From positions 67,282,507 through 67,346,506 of the forward strand of contig OX638135.1 in the NCBI GenBank assembly GCA_951804985.1: DNA of 64,000 bases. Direction: 5' to 3'. Position numbers and translations under genes: made by a program. This document shows, piece by piece, positions 50,380 through 62,750 of the stretch. Origin of the DNA: Dryomyza anilis. Its lineage: Eukaryota; Arthropoda; Insecta; Diptera; Dryomyzidae. Below the pieces are notes generated by a model. The model was not told the DNA's origin. It searched no databases and was given only the letters and a program-made list of their open reading frames with translations. Position 1 is the first letter of the stretch; the number at the start of each line of letters is the position of its first letter.

Positions 50380-50541
50380 GTTGAAAAAGTTCAAAAAGAA
50401 CGAAAAGATCAACAAGATCAAAAATACGAAAAAGATCGAAAAAATCAAAAAGATCGAAAAAATAAAAAATATTAAAAAGATCTAAAAGATCGAAAAGATC
50501 AAAAAGATTAAAAAGATTAAAAGGATCGAAAAGATCGAAAT
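50380..50541 (+). repeat. Complex module Q, copy 2
   Basis: Same ordered variants as 44,834-45,000, 5546 bp downstream. Its last monomer reads AAATGATC in place of AAAAGATC. Confidence 0.85.
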
Positions 50542-51424
50542 GATCAAAAAGATCAAAAAGATCAAAAAGATCAAAAAGATCAAAAAGATCAAAAAGATCA
50601 AAAAGATCAAAAAGATCAAAAAGATCAAAAAGATCAAAAAGATCAAAAAGATCAAAAAGATCAAAAAGATCAAAAAGATCAAAAAGATCAAAAAGATCAA
50701 AAAGATCAAAAAGATCAAAAAGATCAAAAAGATCAAAAAGATCAAAAAGATCAAAAAGATCAAAAAGATCAAAAAGATCAAAAAGATCAAAAAGATCAAA
50801 AAGATCAAAAAGATCAAAAAGATCAAAAAGATCAAAAAGATCAAAAAGATCAAAAAGATCAAAAAGATCAAAAAGATCAAAAAGATCAAAAAGATCAAAA
50901 AGATCAAAAAGATCAAAAAGATCAAAAAGATCAAAAAGATCAAAAAGATCAAAAAGATCAAAAAGATCAAAAAGATCAAAAAGATCAAAAAGATCAAAAA
51001 GATCAAAAAGATCAAATAGATCAAATAGATCAAAAAGATCAAAAAGATCAAAAAGATCAAAAAGATCAAAAAGATCAAAAAGATCAAAAAGATCAAAAAG
51101 ATCAAAAAGATCAAAAAGATCAAAAAGATCAAAAAGATCAAAAAGATCAAAAAGATCAAAAAGATCAAAAAGATCAAAAAGATCAAAAAGATCAAAAAGA
51201 TCAAAAAGATCAAAAAGATCAAAAAGATCAAAAAGATCAAAAAGATCAAAAAGATCAAAAAGATCAAAAAGATCAAAAAGATCAAAAAGATCAAAAAGAT
51301 CAAAAAGATCAAAAAGATCAAAAAGATCAAAAAGATCAAAAAGATCAAAAAGTTCAAAAAGATCAAAAAGATCAAAAAGTTCAAAAAGTTCAAAAATATC
51401 AAAAAGATCAAAAAGAACAAAAGA
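50542..51424 (+). repeat. A-type block between Q and P, second copy
   Basis: As 45,001-45,955: doubled AAATAGATC near 51,015, then GTTCAAAAA from 51,350 and AATATC before the P module. Confidence 0.85.
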
Positions 51425-52075
51425 TCAAAAGAACGAAAAGATCGAAAAGATCGAAAAGATCGAAAAGATCGAAAAGATCAAAAAGATCGATAAAATCAAA
51501 AAGATCAAAAAGATCAAAAAGATCAAAAAGATAAAAAAGATCAAAAAGATCGAAAAAATCATAAAGGTCGAAAAGATCAAAAAGATCAAAAAGATCGAAA
51601 AGATCAAAAAGATCAGAAATACCAAAAAAATAAAACAGATCAAAAAGATCAAAAAGATCAAAGAGATCAAAGAGATCAAAGAGATCAAAGAGATCAAAAA
51701 GATTGAAAAGATCAGAAAGATAGAAAAGATCAAAAAGATCAGAAAGGTCGATAAAATCAATAAGATCGAAAATATCGAAAAGATCAAAAAGATCGAAAAG
51801 ATCAAAAAGATCGATAAAATCAAAAAGATCAAAAAGATAAAAAAGATCAAAAAGATCGAAAAAATCATAAAGATCGAAAAGATCAAAAAGATCAAAAAGA
51901 TCGAAAAGATCAAAAAAATCAAAAAGATCAAAAAGATCAAAAAGATCAAAGAGATCAAAGAGATCAAAGAGATCAAAGAGATCAAAGAGATCAAAGAGAT
52001 CAAAGAGATCAAAGAGATCAAAAAGATCAAAAAGATCAAAATGATCAAAAAGATCAAAAAGATCAAAAAGATCAA
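51425..52075 (+). repeat. Complex module P, copy 3
   Basis: Near-identical to 45,956-46,610. AATCATAAAGGTC lies 5473 bp after its counterpart. Ends with eight GATCAAAGA. Confidence 0.85.
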
Positions 52076-53224
52076 AAAGATCTAAAAGATCAAAAAGATC
52101 AAAAAGATCAAAAAGATCAAAAAGATCAAAAAGATCAAAAAGATCAAAAAGATCAAAAAGATCAAATAGATCAAAGAGATCAAAAAGATCAAAAAGATCA
52201 AAAAGATCAAAAAGATCAAAAAGATCAAAAAGATCAAAAAGATCAAAAAGATCAAAAAGATCAAAAAGATCAAAAAGATCAAAAAGATCAAAAAGATCAA
52301 AAAGATCAAAAAGATCAAAAAGATCAAAAAGATCAAAAAGATCAAAAAGATCAAAAAGATCAAAAAGATCAAAAAGATCAAAAAGATCAAAAAGATCAAA
52401 AAGATCAAAAAGATCAAAAAGATCAAAAAGATCAAAAAGATCAAAAAGATCAAAAAGATCAGAAAGATCAAAAAGATCAAAAAGATCAAAAAGATCAAAA
52501 AGATTAAAAAGATTAAAAAGATCAAAAAGATCAAAAAGATCAAAAAGATCAAAAAGATCAAAAAGATCAAAAAGATCAAAAAGATCAAAAAGATCAAAAA
52601 GATCAAAAAGATCAAAAAGATCAAAAAGATCAAAAAGATCAAAAAGATCAAAAAGATCAAAAAGATCAAAAAGATCAAAAAGATCAAAAAGATCAAAAAG
52701 ATCAAAAAGATCAAAAAGATCAAAAAGATCAAAAAGATCAAAAAGATCAAAAAGATCAAAAAGATCAAAAAGATCAAAAAGATCAAAAAGATCAAAAAGA
52801 TCAAAAAGATCAAAAAGATCAAAAAGATCAAAAAGATCAAAAAGATCAAAAAGATCAAAAAGATCAAAAAGATCAAAAAGATCAAAAAGATCAAAAAGAT
52901 CAAAAAGATCAAAAAGATCAAAAAGATCAAAAAGATCAAAAAGATCAAAAAGATCAAAAAGATCAAAAAGATCAAAAAGATCAAAAAGATCAAAAAGATC
53001 AAAAAGATCAAAAAGATCAAAAAGATCAAAGAGATCAAAAACATCAAAGAGATCAAAAAGATCAAAAAGATCAAAAAGATCAAAAAGATCAAAAAGATCA
53101 AATAGATCAAAAAGATCAAAAAGATCAATAAGATCAATAAGATCAAAAAGATGAAAAAGATCAAGAAGATCAAAAAGATCAAAAAGATCAAAAAGTTCAA
53201 AAATATCAAAAAGATCAAAAAGAA
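52076..53224 (+). repeat. A-type block with landmarks shared with 46,611 onward
   Basis: AAATAGATCAAAGAG near 52,163, doubled GATTAAAAA at 52,502, ACATCAAAGAG near 53,040 and a mixed phrase with GATCAATAA pair, GATGAAAAA and GATCAAGAA at 53,125-53,170. Confidence 0.85.
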
Positions 53225-56200
53225 CAAAAGATCAAAAGAACGAAAAGATCGAAAAGATCGAAAAGATCGATAAAATCAAAAAGATCAAAAAGATCAAAAA
53301 GATAAAAAAGATCAAAAAGATCGAAAAAATCATAAAGATCGAAAAGATCAAAAAGATCAAAAAGATCGAAAAGATCAAAAAGATCAGAAACACCAAAAAA
53401 ATCAAACATATCAAAAAGATCAAAAAGATCAAAAAGATCAAAAAGATCAAAAAGATCAAAAAGATCAAAAAGATCAAAAAGATCAAAAAGATCAAAGAGA
53501 TCAAAGAGATCAAAAAGATTGAAAAGATCAGAAAGATAGAAAAGATCAAAAAGATCAGTAAGATCGAAAAAATCAAACAGATTGAAAAGATCGAAAAGAT
53601 CAGAAAGGTCGATAAAATCAAGAAGATCGAAAAGATCAAAAAGATCAAAAAGATCAAAAAGATCAAAAAGATCAAAAAGATCAAAAAGATCAAAAAGATC
53701 AAAAAGATCAAAAAGATCAAAAAGATCAAAAAGATCAAAAAGATCAAAAAGATCAAAAAGATCAAAAAGATCAAAAAGATCAAAAAGATCAAAAAGATCA
53801 AAAAGATCAAAAAGATCAAAAAGATCAAAAAGATCAAAAAGATCAAAAAGATCAAAAAGATCAAAAAGATCAAAAAGATCAAAAAGATCAAAAAGATCAA
53901 AAAGATCAAAAAGATCAAAAAGATCAAAAAGATCAAAAAGATCAAAAAGATCAAAAAGATCAAAAAGATCAAAAAGATCAAAAAGATCAAAAAGATCAAA
54001 AAGATCAAAAAGATCAAAAAGATCAAAAAGATCAAAAAGATCAAAAAGATCAAAAAGATCAAAAAGATCAAAAAGATCAAAAAGATCAAAAAGATCAAAA
54101 AGATCAAAAAGATCAAAAAGATCAAAAAGATCAAAAAGATCAAAAAGATCAAAAAGATCAAAAAGATCAAAAAGATCAAAAAGATCAAAAAGATCAAAAA
54201 GATCAAAAAGATCAAAAAGATCAAAAAGATCAAAAAGATCAAAAAGATCAAAAAGATCAAAAAGATCAAAAAGATCAAAAAGATCAAAAAGATCAAAGAG
54301 ATCAAAAAGATCAAAGAGATCAAAGAGATCAAAAAGATCAAAAAGATCAAAAAGATCAAAAAGATCAAAAAGATCAAAAAGATCAAAAAGATCAAAAAGA
54401 TCAAAAAGATCAAAAAGATCAAAAAGATCAAAAAGATCAAAAAGATCAAAAAGATCAAAAAGATCAAAAAGATCAAAAAGATCAAAAAGATCAAAAAGAT
54501 CAAAAAGATCAAAAAGATCAAAAAGATCAAAAAGATCAAAAAGATCAAAAAGATCAAAAAGATCAAAAAGATCAAAAAGATCAAAAAGATCAAAAAGATC
54601 AAAAAGATCAAAAAGATCAAATAGATCAAATAGATCAAAAAGATCAAAAAGATCAAAAAGATCAAAAAGATCAAAAAGATCAAAAAGATCAAAAAGATCA
54701 AAAAGATCAAAAAGATCAAAAAGATCAAAAAGATCAAAAAGATCAAAAAGATCAAAAAGATCAAAAAGATCAAAAAGATCAAAAAGATCAAAAAGATCAA
54801 AAAGATCAAAAAGATCAAAAAGTTCAAAAAGATCAAAAAGTTCAAAAATATCAAAAAGATCAAAAAGATCAAAAAGAACAAAAGATCAAAAGAACGAAAA
54901 GATCGAAAATATCGAAAAGATCGAAAAGATCGAAAAGATCGAAAAGATCAAAAAGATCGATAAAATCAAAAAGATCAAAAAGATCAAAAAGATCAAAAAG
55001 ATCAAAAAGATCAAAAAGATCAAAAAGATCAAAGAGATCAAAAAGATTGAAAAGATCAGAAAGATAGAAAAGATCAAAAAGATCAGTAAGATCGAAAAAA
55101 TCAAACAGATTGAAAAGATTAAAAAGATCGAAAAGATCAGAAAGGTCGATAAAATCAAGAAGATCGAAAAGATCAAAAAGATCAGAAAGATCGAAAAAAT
55201 CAAACAGATTGAAAAGATTAAAAAGATCGAAAAGATCAAAAAGATCAAAAAGATCAAAATGATCAAAAAGATCAAAAAGATCAAAAAGATCAAAAAGATC
55301 AAAAAGATCAAAAAGATCAAAAAGATCAAAAAGATCATAAAGATCATAAAGATCAAAAATATCAAAAAGATCAAAAAGATCAAAAAGATCAAAAAGATCA
55401 AAAAGATCAAAAAGATCAAAAAGATCAAAAAGATCAAAAAGATCAAAAAGATCAAAAAGATCAAAAAGATCAAAAAGATCAAAAAGATCAAAAAGATCAA
55501 AAAGATCAAAAAGATCAAAAAGATCAAAAAGATCAAAAAGATCAAAAAGATCAAAAAGATCAAAAAGATCAAAAAGATCAAAAAGATCAAAATGATCAAA
55601 AAGATCAAAAAGATCAAAAAGATCAAAAAGATCAAAAAGATCAAAAAGATCAAAAAGATCAAAAAGAACAAAAAGATCAAAAAGATCAAAAAAATCAAAA
55701 AAGATCAAAAAGATCAAAAAGATCAAAAAGATCAAAAAGATCAAAAAGATCAAAAAGATCAAAAAGATCAAAAAGATCAAAAAGATCAAAAAGATCAAAA
55801 AGATCAAAAAGATCAAAAAGATCAAAAAGATCAAAAAGATCAAAAAGATCAAAAAGATCAAAAAGATCAAAAAGATCAAAAAGATCAAAAAGATCAAAAA
55901 GATCAAAAAGATCAAAAAGATCAAAAAGATCAAAAAGATCAAAAAGATCAAAAAGATCAAAAAGATCAAAAAGATCAAAGAGATCAAAAAGATCAAAAAG
56001 ATCAAAGAGATCAAAAAGATCAAAAAGATCAAAAAGATCAAATAGATCAAAAAGATCAAAAAGATCAATAAGATCAATAAGATCAAAAAGATCAAAAAGT
56101 TTAAGAAGATCAAAAAGATCAAAAAGATCGAAAAGATCAAAAAGATCAAAAAGATCGATAAAATCAAAAAGATAAAAAAGATCAAAAAGATAAAAAAGAT

Positions 56201-57560
56201 CAAAAAGATCGAAAAAATCATAAAGATCGAAAAGATCAAAAAGATCAGAAATACCAAAAAAATCAAACAGATCAAAAAGATCAAAAAGATCAAAAAGATC
56301 AAAAAGATCAAAAAGATCAAAAAGATCAAAAAGATCAAAAAGATCAAAGAGATCAAAAAGATCAAAAAGATCAAAAAGATCAAAAAGATCAAAAAGATCA
56401 AAAAGATCAAAAAGATCAAAAAGATCAAAAAGATCAAAAAGATCAAAAAGATCAAAAAGATCAAAAAGATCAAAAAGATCAAAAAGATCAAAAAGATCAA
56501 AAAGATCAAAAAGATCAAAAAGATCAAAAAGATCAAAAAGATCAAAAAGATCAAAAAGATCAAAAAGATCAAAAAGATCAAAAAGATCAAAGAGATCAAA
56601 GAGATCAAAAAGATTGAAAAGATCAGAAAGATAGAAAAGATCAAAAAGATCAGAAAGGTCGATAAAATCAATAAGATCGAAAATATCGAAAAGATCAAAA
56701 AGATCGATAAAATCAAAAAGATCAAAAAGATCAAAAAGACAAAAAAGATCAAAAAGATCGAAAAAATCATAAAGATCGAAAAGATCAAAAAGATCAAAAA
56801 GATCAAAAAGATCGAAAAGATCAAAAAGATCAGAAATACCAAAAAAATCAAAAAGATCAAAAAGATCAAAAAGATCAAAAAGATCAAAAAGATCAAAAAG
56901 ATCAAAAAGATCAAAGAGATCAAAGAGATCAAAAAAAAAACAAAGAGATCAAAAAGATTGAAAAGATCAGAAAGATAGAAAAGATCAAAAAGATCAGAAA
57001 GGTCGATAAAATCAATAAGATCGAAAAGATCGAAAAGATCAAAAAGATCAAAAAGATCGATAAAATCAAAAAGATCAAAAAGATAAAAAAGATCAAAAAG
57101 ATCGAAAAAATCATAAAAATCGAAAAGATCAAAAAGATCATAAAGATCGAAAAGATCAAAAAGATCAGAAATACCAAAAAAATCAAAAATATCAAAAAGA
57201 TCAAAAAGATCAAAAAGATCAAAAAGATCAAAAAGATCAAAAAGATCAAAAAGATCAAAAAGATCAAAAAGATCAAAAAGATCAAAAAGATCAAAAAGAT
57301 CAAAAAGATCAAAAAGATCAAAAAGATCAAAAAGATCAAAAAGATCAAAAAGATCAAAAAGATCAAAAAGATCAAAAAGATCAAAAAGATCAAAAAGATC
57401 AAAAAGATCAAAAAGATCAAAAAGATCAAAAAGATCAAAAAGATCAAAAAGATCAAAAAGATCAAAAAGATCAAAAAGATCAAAAAGATCAAAAAGATCA
57501 AAAAGATCAAAAAGATCAAAAAGATCAAAAAGATCAAAAAGATCAAAAAGATCAAAAAGA
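53225..57560 (+). repeat. P-derived modules interleaved with A-type blocks
   Basis: Shortened P modules recur at about 53,225-53,640, 54,885-55,250, 56,090-56,275, 56,595-56,850 and 56,935-57,190. Each has the ATTGAAAAGATCAG or CAGAAATACC phrases. Between them lie uniform A-type runs (53,640-54,290, 55,260-55,980, 57,185-57,560). A run of ten A replaces the monomer at 56,930. Confidence 0.8.
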
Positions 57561-57571
57561 TCTTTCGAAAA

Positions 57572-57841
57572 GAACGAAAAGAACGAAAAGAACGAAAAGA
57601 ACGAAAAGAACGAAAAGAACGAAAAGAACGAAAAGAACGAAAAGAACGAAAAGAACGAAAAGAACGAAAAGAACGAAAAGAACGAAAAGAACGAAAAGAA
57701 CGAAAAGAACGAAAAGAACGAAAAGAACGAAAAGAACGAAAAGAACGAAAAGAACGAAAAGAACGAAAAGAACGAAAAGAACGAAAAGAACGAAAAGAAC
57801 GAAAAGAACGAAAAGAACGAAAAGAACGAAAAGAACGAAAA
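57572..57841 (+). repeat. GAACGAAAA sub-array, 30 perfect copies
   Basis: 270 bp, exactly 30 monomers of GAACGAAAA. This variant is otherwise seen singly or doubly at module starts. It lacks the GATC tetranucleotide. The left border is an irregular GATCTTTCGAAAA with two overlapping palindromes (AAAGATCTTT 57,556-57,565; TTTCGAAA 57,563-57,570). The right side passes into GATCGAAAA. Confidence 0.95.
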
Positions 57842-60800
57842 GATCGAAAAGATCGAAAAGATCGAAAAGATCGAAAAGATCAAAAAGATCGATAAAATCA
57901 AAAAGATCAAAAAGATCAAAAAGATAAAAAAGATCAAAAAGATCGAAAAAATCATAAAGATCGAAAAGATCAAAAAGATCAAACAGATCGAAAAGATCAA
58001 AAAGATCAGAAATACCAAAAAAATCAAACAGATCAAAAAGATCAAAAAGATCAAAAAGATCAAAGAGATCAAGGAGATCAAAGAGATCAAAGAGATCAAA
58101 GAGATCAAAGAGATAAAAAAGATTGAAAAGATCAGAAAGATAGAAAAGATCAAAAAGATCAGAAAGGTCGATAAAATCAATAAGATCGAAAAGATCGAAA
58201 AGATCAAAAAGATTAAAAAGATCGATAAAATCAAAAAGATCAAAAAGATCAAAAAGATAAAAAAGATCAAAAAGATCGAAAAAATCATAAAGATCGAAAA
58301 GATCAAAAAGATCGAAAAGATCAAAAAGATCAGAAATACCAAACAAATCAAAAAGATCAAAAAGATCAAAAAGATCAAAGAGATCAAAGAGATCAAGGAG
58401 ATCAAAGAGATCAAAGAGATCAAAGAGATCAAAGAGATCAAAGAGATCAAAAAGATCAAAAAGATTGAAAAGATCAGAAAGATAGAAAAGATCAAAAAGA
58501 TCAGAAAGGTCGATAAAATCAATAAGATCGAAAAGATCGAAAAGATCAAAAAGATCGAAAAGATCAAAAAGATCGAAAAAATCAAAAAGATCAGAAAGAT
58601 CGAAAAAATCAAACATATTGAAAAGATTAAAAAGATCGAAAAGATCAAAAAGATCAGAAAGGTCGATAAAATCAAGAAGATCGAAAAGATCAAAAAGATC
58701 AAAAAGATCAGAAAGATCGAAAAAATCAAACAGATTGAAAAGATCAAAATGATCAAAAAGATCAAAAAGATCAAAATGATCAAAAAGATCAAAAAGATCA
58801 AAAAGATCAAAAAGATCAAAAATATCAAAAATATCAAAAAGATCAAAAAGATCAAAAAGATCAAAAAGATCAAAAAGATCAAAAAGATCAAAAAGATCAA
58901 AAAGATCAAAAAGATCAAAAAGATCAAAAAGATCAAAAAGATCAAAAAGATCAAAAAGATCAAAAAGATCAAAAAGATCAAAAAGATCAAAAAGATCAAA
59001 AAGATCAAAAAGATCAAAAAGATCAAAAAGATCAAAAAGATCAAAAAGATCAAAAAGATCAAAAAGATCAAAAAGATCAAAAAGATCAAAAAGATCAAAA
59101 AGATCAAAAAGATCAAAAAGATCAAAAAGATCAAAAAGATCAAAAAGATCAAAAAGATCAAAAAGATCAAAAAGATCAAAAAGATCAAAAAGATCAAAAA
59201 GATCAAAAAGATCAAAAAGATCAAAAAGATCAAAAAGATCAAAAAGATCAAAAAGATCAAAAAGATCAAAAAGAACGAAAAGATCGAATAAGTCAAACAG
59301 ATTGAGAAGATCAAAAAGATCAAAATGATCAAAAAGATCAAAAAGATCAAAATGATCAAAAAGATCAAAAAGATCAAATAGATCAAAAAATCAAAAAGAT
59401 CAAAAAGATCAAAACGATCAAAAAGATCAAAAAGATCAAAAAGATCAAAAAGATCAAAAAGATCAAAAAGATCAAAAAGATCAAAAAGATCAAAAAGATC
59501 AAAAAGATCAAAAAGATCAAAAAGATCAAAAAGATCAAAAAGATCAAAAAGATCAAAAAGATCAAAAAGATCAAAAAGATCAAAAAGATCAAAAAGATCA
59601 AAAAGATCAAAAAGATCAAAAAGATCAAAAAGATCAAAAAGATCAAAAAGATCAAAAAGATCAAAAAGATCAAAAAGATCAAAAAGATCAAAAAGATCAA
59701 AAAGATCAAAAAGATCAAAAAGATCAAAAAGATCAAAAAGATCAAAAAGATCAAAAAGATCAAAAAGATCAAAAAGATCAAATAGATCAAAAAGATCAAA
59801 AAGATCAAAAAGATCAAAAAGATCAAAAAGATCAAAAAGATCAAAAAGATCAAAAAGATCAAAAAGATCAAAAAGATCAAAAAGATCAAAAAGATCAAAA
59901 AGATCAAAAAGATCAAAAAGATCAAAAAGATCAAAAAGATCAAAAAGATCAAAAAGATCAAAAAGATCAAAAAGATCAAAAAGATCAAAAAGATCAAAAA
60001 GATCAAAAAGATCAAAAAGATCAAAAAGATCAAAAAGATCAAAAAGATCAAAAAGATCAAAAAGATCAAAAAGATCAAAAAGATCAAAAAGATCAAAAAG
60101 ATCAAAAAGATCAAAAAGATCAAAAAGATCAAAAAGATCAAAAAGATCAAAAAGATCAAAAAGATCAAAAAGATCAAAAAGATCAAAAAGATCAAAAAGA
60201 TCAAAAAGATCAAAAAGATCAAAAAGATCAAAAAGATCAAAAAGATCAAAAAGATCAAAAAGATCAAAAAGATCAAAAAGATCAAAAAGATCAAAAAGAT
60301 CAAAAAGATCAAAAAGATCAAAAAGATCAAAAAGATCAAAAAGATCAAAAAGATCAAAAAGATCAAAAAGATCAAAAAGATCAAAAAGATCAAAAAGATC
60401 AAAAAGATCAAAAAGATCAAAAAGATCAAAAAGATCAAAAAGATCAAAAAGATCAAAAAGATCAAAAAGATCAAAAAGATCAAAAAGATCAAAAAGATCA
60501 AAAAGATCAAAAAGATCAAAAAGATCAAAAAGATCAAAAAGATCAAAAAGATCAAAAAGATCAAAAAGATCAAAAAGATCAAAAAGATCAAAAAGATCAA
60601 AAAGATCAAAAAGATCAAAAAGATCAAAAAGATCAAAAAGATCGAAAAGATCAAAAAGATCAAAAAGATCAAAAAGTTCAAAAATATCAAAAATATCAAA
60701 AATATCAAAAAGATCAAAAAGAACAAAAGATCAAAAGAACGAAAAGATCGAAAAGATCGAAAAGATCGAAAAGATCGAAAAGATCGAAAAGATCGAAAAG

Positions 60801-62750
60801 ATCAAAAAGATCAAAAAGATCGATAAAATCAAAAAGATCAAAAAGATAAAAAAGATCAAAAAGATCGAAAAAATCATAAAGATCGAAAAGATCAAAAAGA
60901 TCAAAAAGATCAAAAAGATCAAAAAGATCGAAAAGATCAAAAAGATCAGAAATACCAAAAAAATCAAACAGATCAAAAAGATCAAAAAGATCAAAAAGAT
61001 CAAAAAGATCAAAAAGATCAAAAAGATCAAAGAGATCAAAGAGATCAAAGAGATCAAAGAGATCAAAGAGATCAAAGAGATCAAAGAGATCAAAGAGATC
61101 AAAAAGATCAAAAAGATTGAAAAGATCAGAAAGATAGAAAAGATCAAAAAGATCAGAAAGATCGAAAAAATCAAACAGATTGAAAAGATTAAAAAGATCG
61201 AAAAGATCAAAAAGATCAGAAAGGTCGATAAAATCAAGAAGATCGAAAAGATCAAAAAGATCAAAAAGATCAGAAAGATCGAAAAAATCAAACAGATTGA
61301 AAAGATTAAAAAGATCAAAAAGATCAAAAAGATCAAAAAGATCAAAAAGATCAAAAAGATCAAAGAGATCAAAAAGATCAAAAAGATCAAAAAGATCAAA
61401 AAGATCAAAAAGATCAAAAAGATCAAAAAGATCAAAAAGATCAAAGAGATCAAAGAGATCAAAGAGATCAAAGAGATCAAAGAGATCAAAGAGATCAAAG
61501 AGATCAAAGAGATCAAAGAGATCAAAAAGATCAAAAAGATTGAAAAGATCAGAAAGATAGAAAAGATCAAAAAGATCAGAAAGATCGAAAAAATCAAACA
61601 GATTGAAAAGATTAAAAAGATCGAAAAGATCAAAAAGATCAGAAAGGTCGATAAAATCAAGAAGATCGAAAAGATCAAAAAGATCAAAAAGATCAAAAAG
61701 ATCAAAAAGATCAAAAAGATCAAAAAGATCAAAAAGATCAAAAAGATCAAAAAGATCAAAAAGATCAAAAAGATCAAAAAGATCAAAAAGATCAAAAAGA
61801 TCAAAAAGATCAAAAAGATCAAAAAGATCAAAAAGATCAAAAAGATCAAAAAGATCAAAAAGATCAAAAAGATCAAAAAGATCAAAAAGATCAAAAAGAT
61901 CAAAAAGATCAAAAAGATCAAAAAGATCAAAGAGATCAAAAAGATCAAAAAGATCAAAAAGATCAAAGAGATCAAAAAGATCAAAAAGATCAAAAAGATC
62001 AAAAAGATCAAAAAGATCAAAAAGATCAAAAAGATCAAAAAGATCAAAAAGATCAAAAAGATCAAAAAGATCAAAAAGATCAAAAAGATCAAAAAGATCA
62101 AAAAGATCAAAAAGATCAAAAAGATCAAAAAGATCAAAAAGATCAAAAAGATCAAAAAGATCAAAAAGATCCAAAATGATCAAAAAGATCCAAAATGATC
62201 AAAAAGATCGAAAAGATCGAAAAGATCGAAAAAATCAAAAAGATCAAAAAGATCAAAAAGATCAAAAAGATCAAAAAGATCAAAAAGATCAAAAAGATCA
62301 AAAAGATCAAAAAGATCAAAAAGATCAAAAAGATCAAAAGGATCAAAAAGATCAAAAAGATCAAAAAGATCAAAAAGATCAAAAAGATCAAAAAGATCAA
62401 AAAGATCAAAAAGATCAAAAAGATCAAAAAGATCAAAAAGATCAAAAAGATCAAAAAGATCAAAAAGATCAAAAAGATCAAAAAGATCAAAAAGATCAAA
62501 AAGATCAAAAAGATCAAAAAGATCAAAAAGATCAAAAAGATCAAAAAGATCAAAAAGATCAAAAAGATCAAAAAGATCAAAAAGATCAAAAAGATCAAAA
62601 AGATCAAAAAGATCAAAAAGATCAAAAAGATCAAAAAGATCAAAAAGATCAAAAAGATCAAAAAGATCAAAGAGATCGAAAAGATCGAAAAGATCAAAAA
62701 GATCAAAAAGTTCAAAAATATCAAAAAGATCAAAAAGAACAAAAGATCAA
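57842..62750 (+). repeat. Right-array HOR, unit W1
   Basis: Begins with GATCGAAAA monomers and P-type clusters (57,842-58,740, with GATCAAGGA at 58,068 and 58,391), then a uniform A-type block (58,800-60,640) broken by a GAACGAAAAGATCGAATAAG patch at 59,272, a P cluster (60,720-61,680), A-type (61,680-62,170), a GATCCAAAATGATC patch (62,168-62,200) and A-type to 62,670. Confidence 0.7.
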
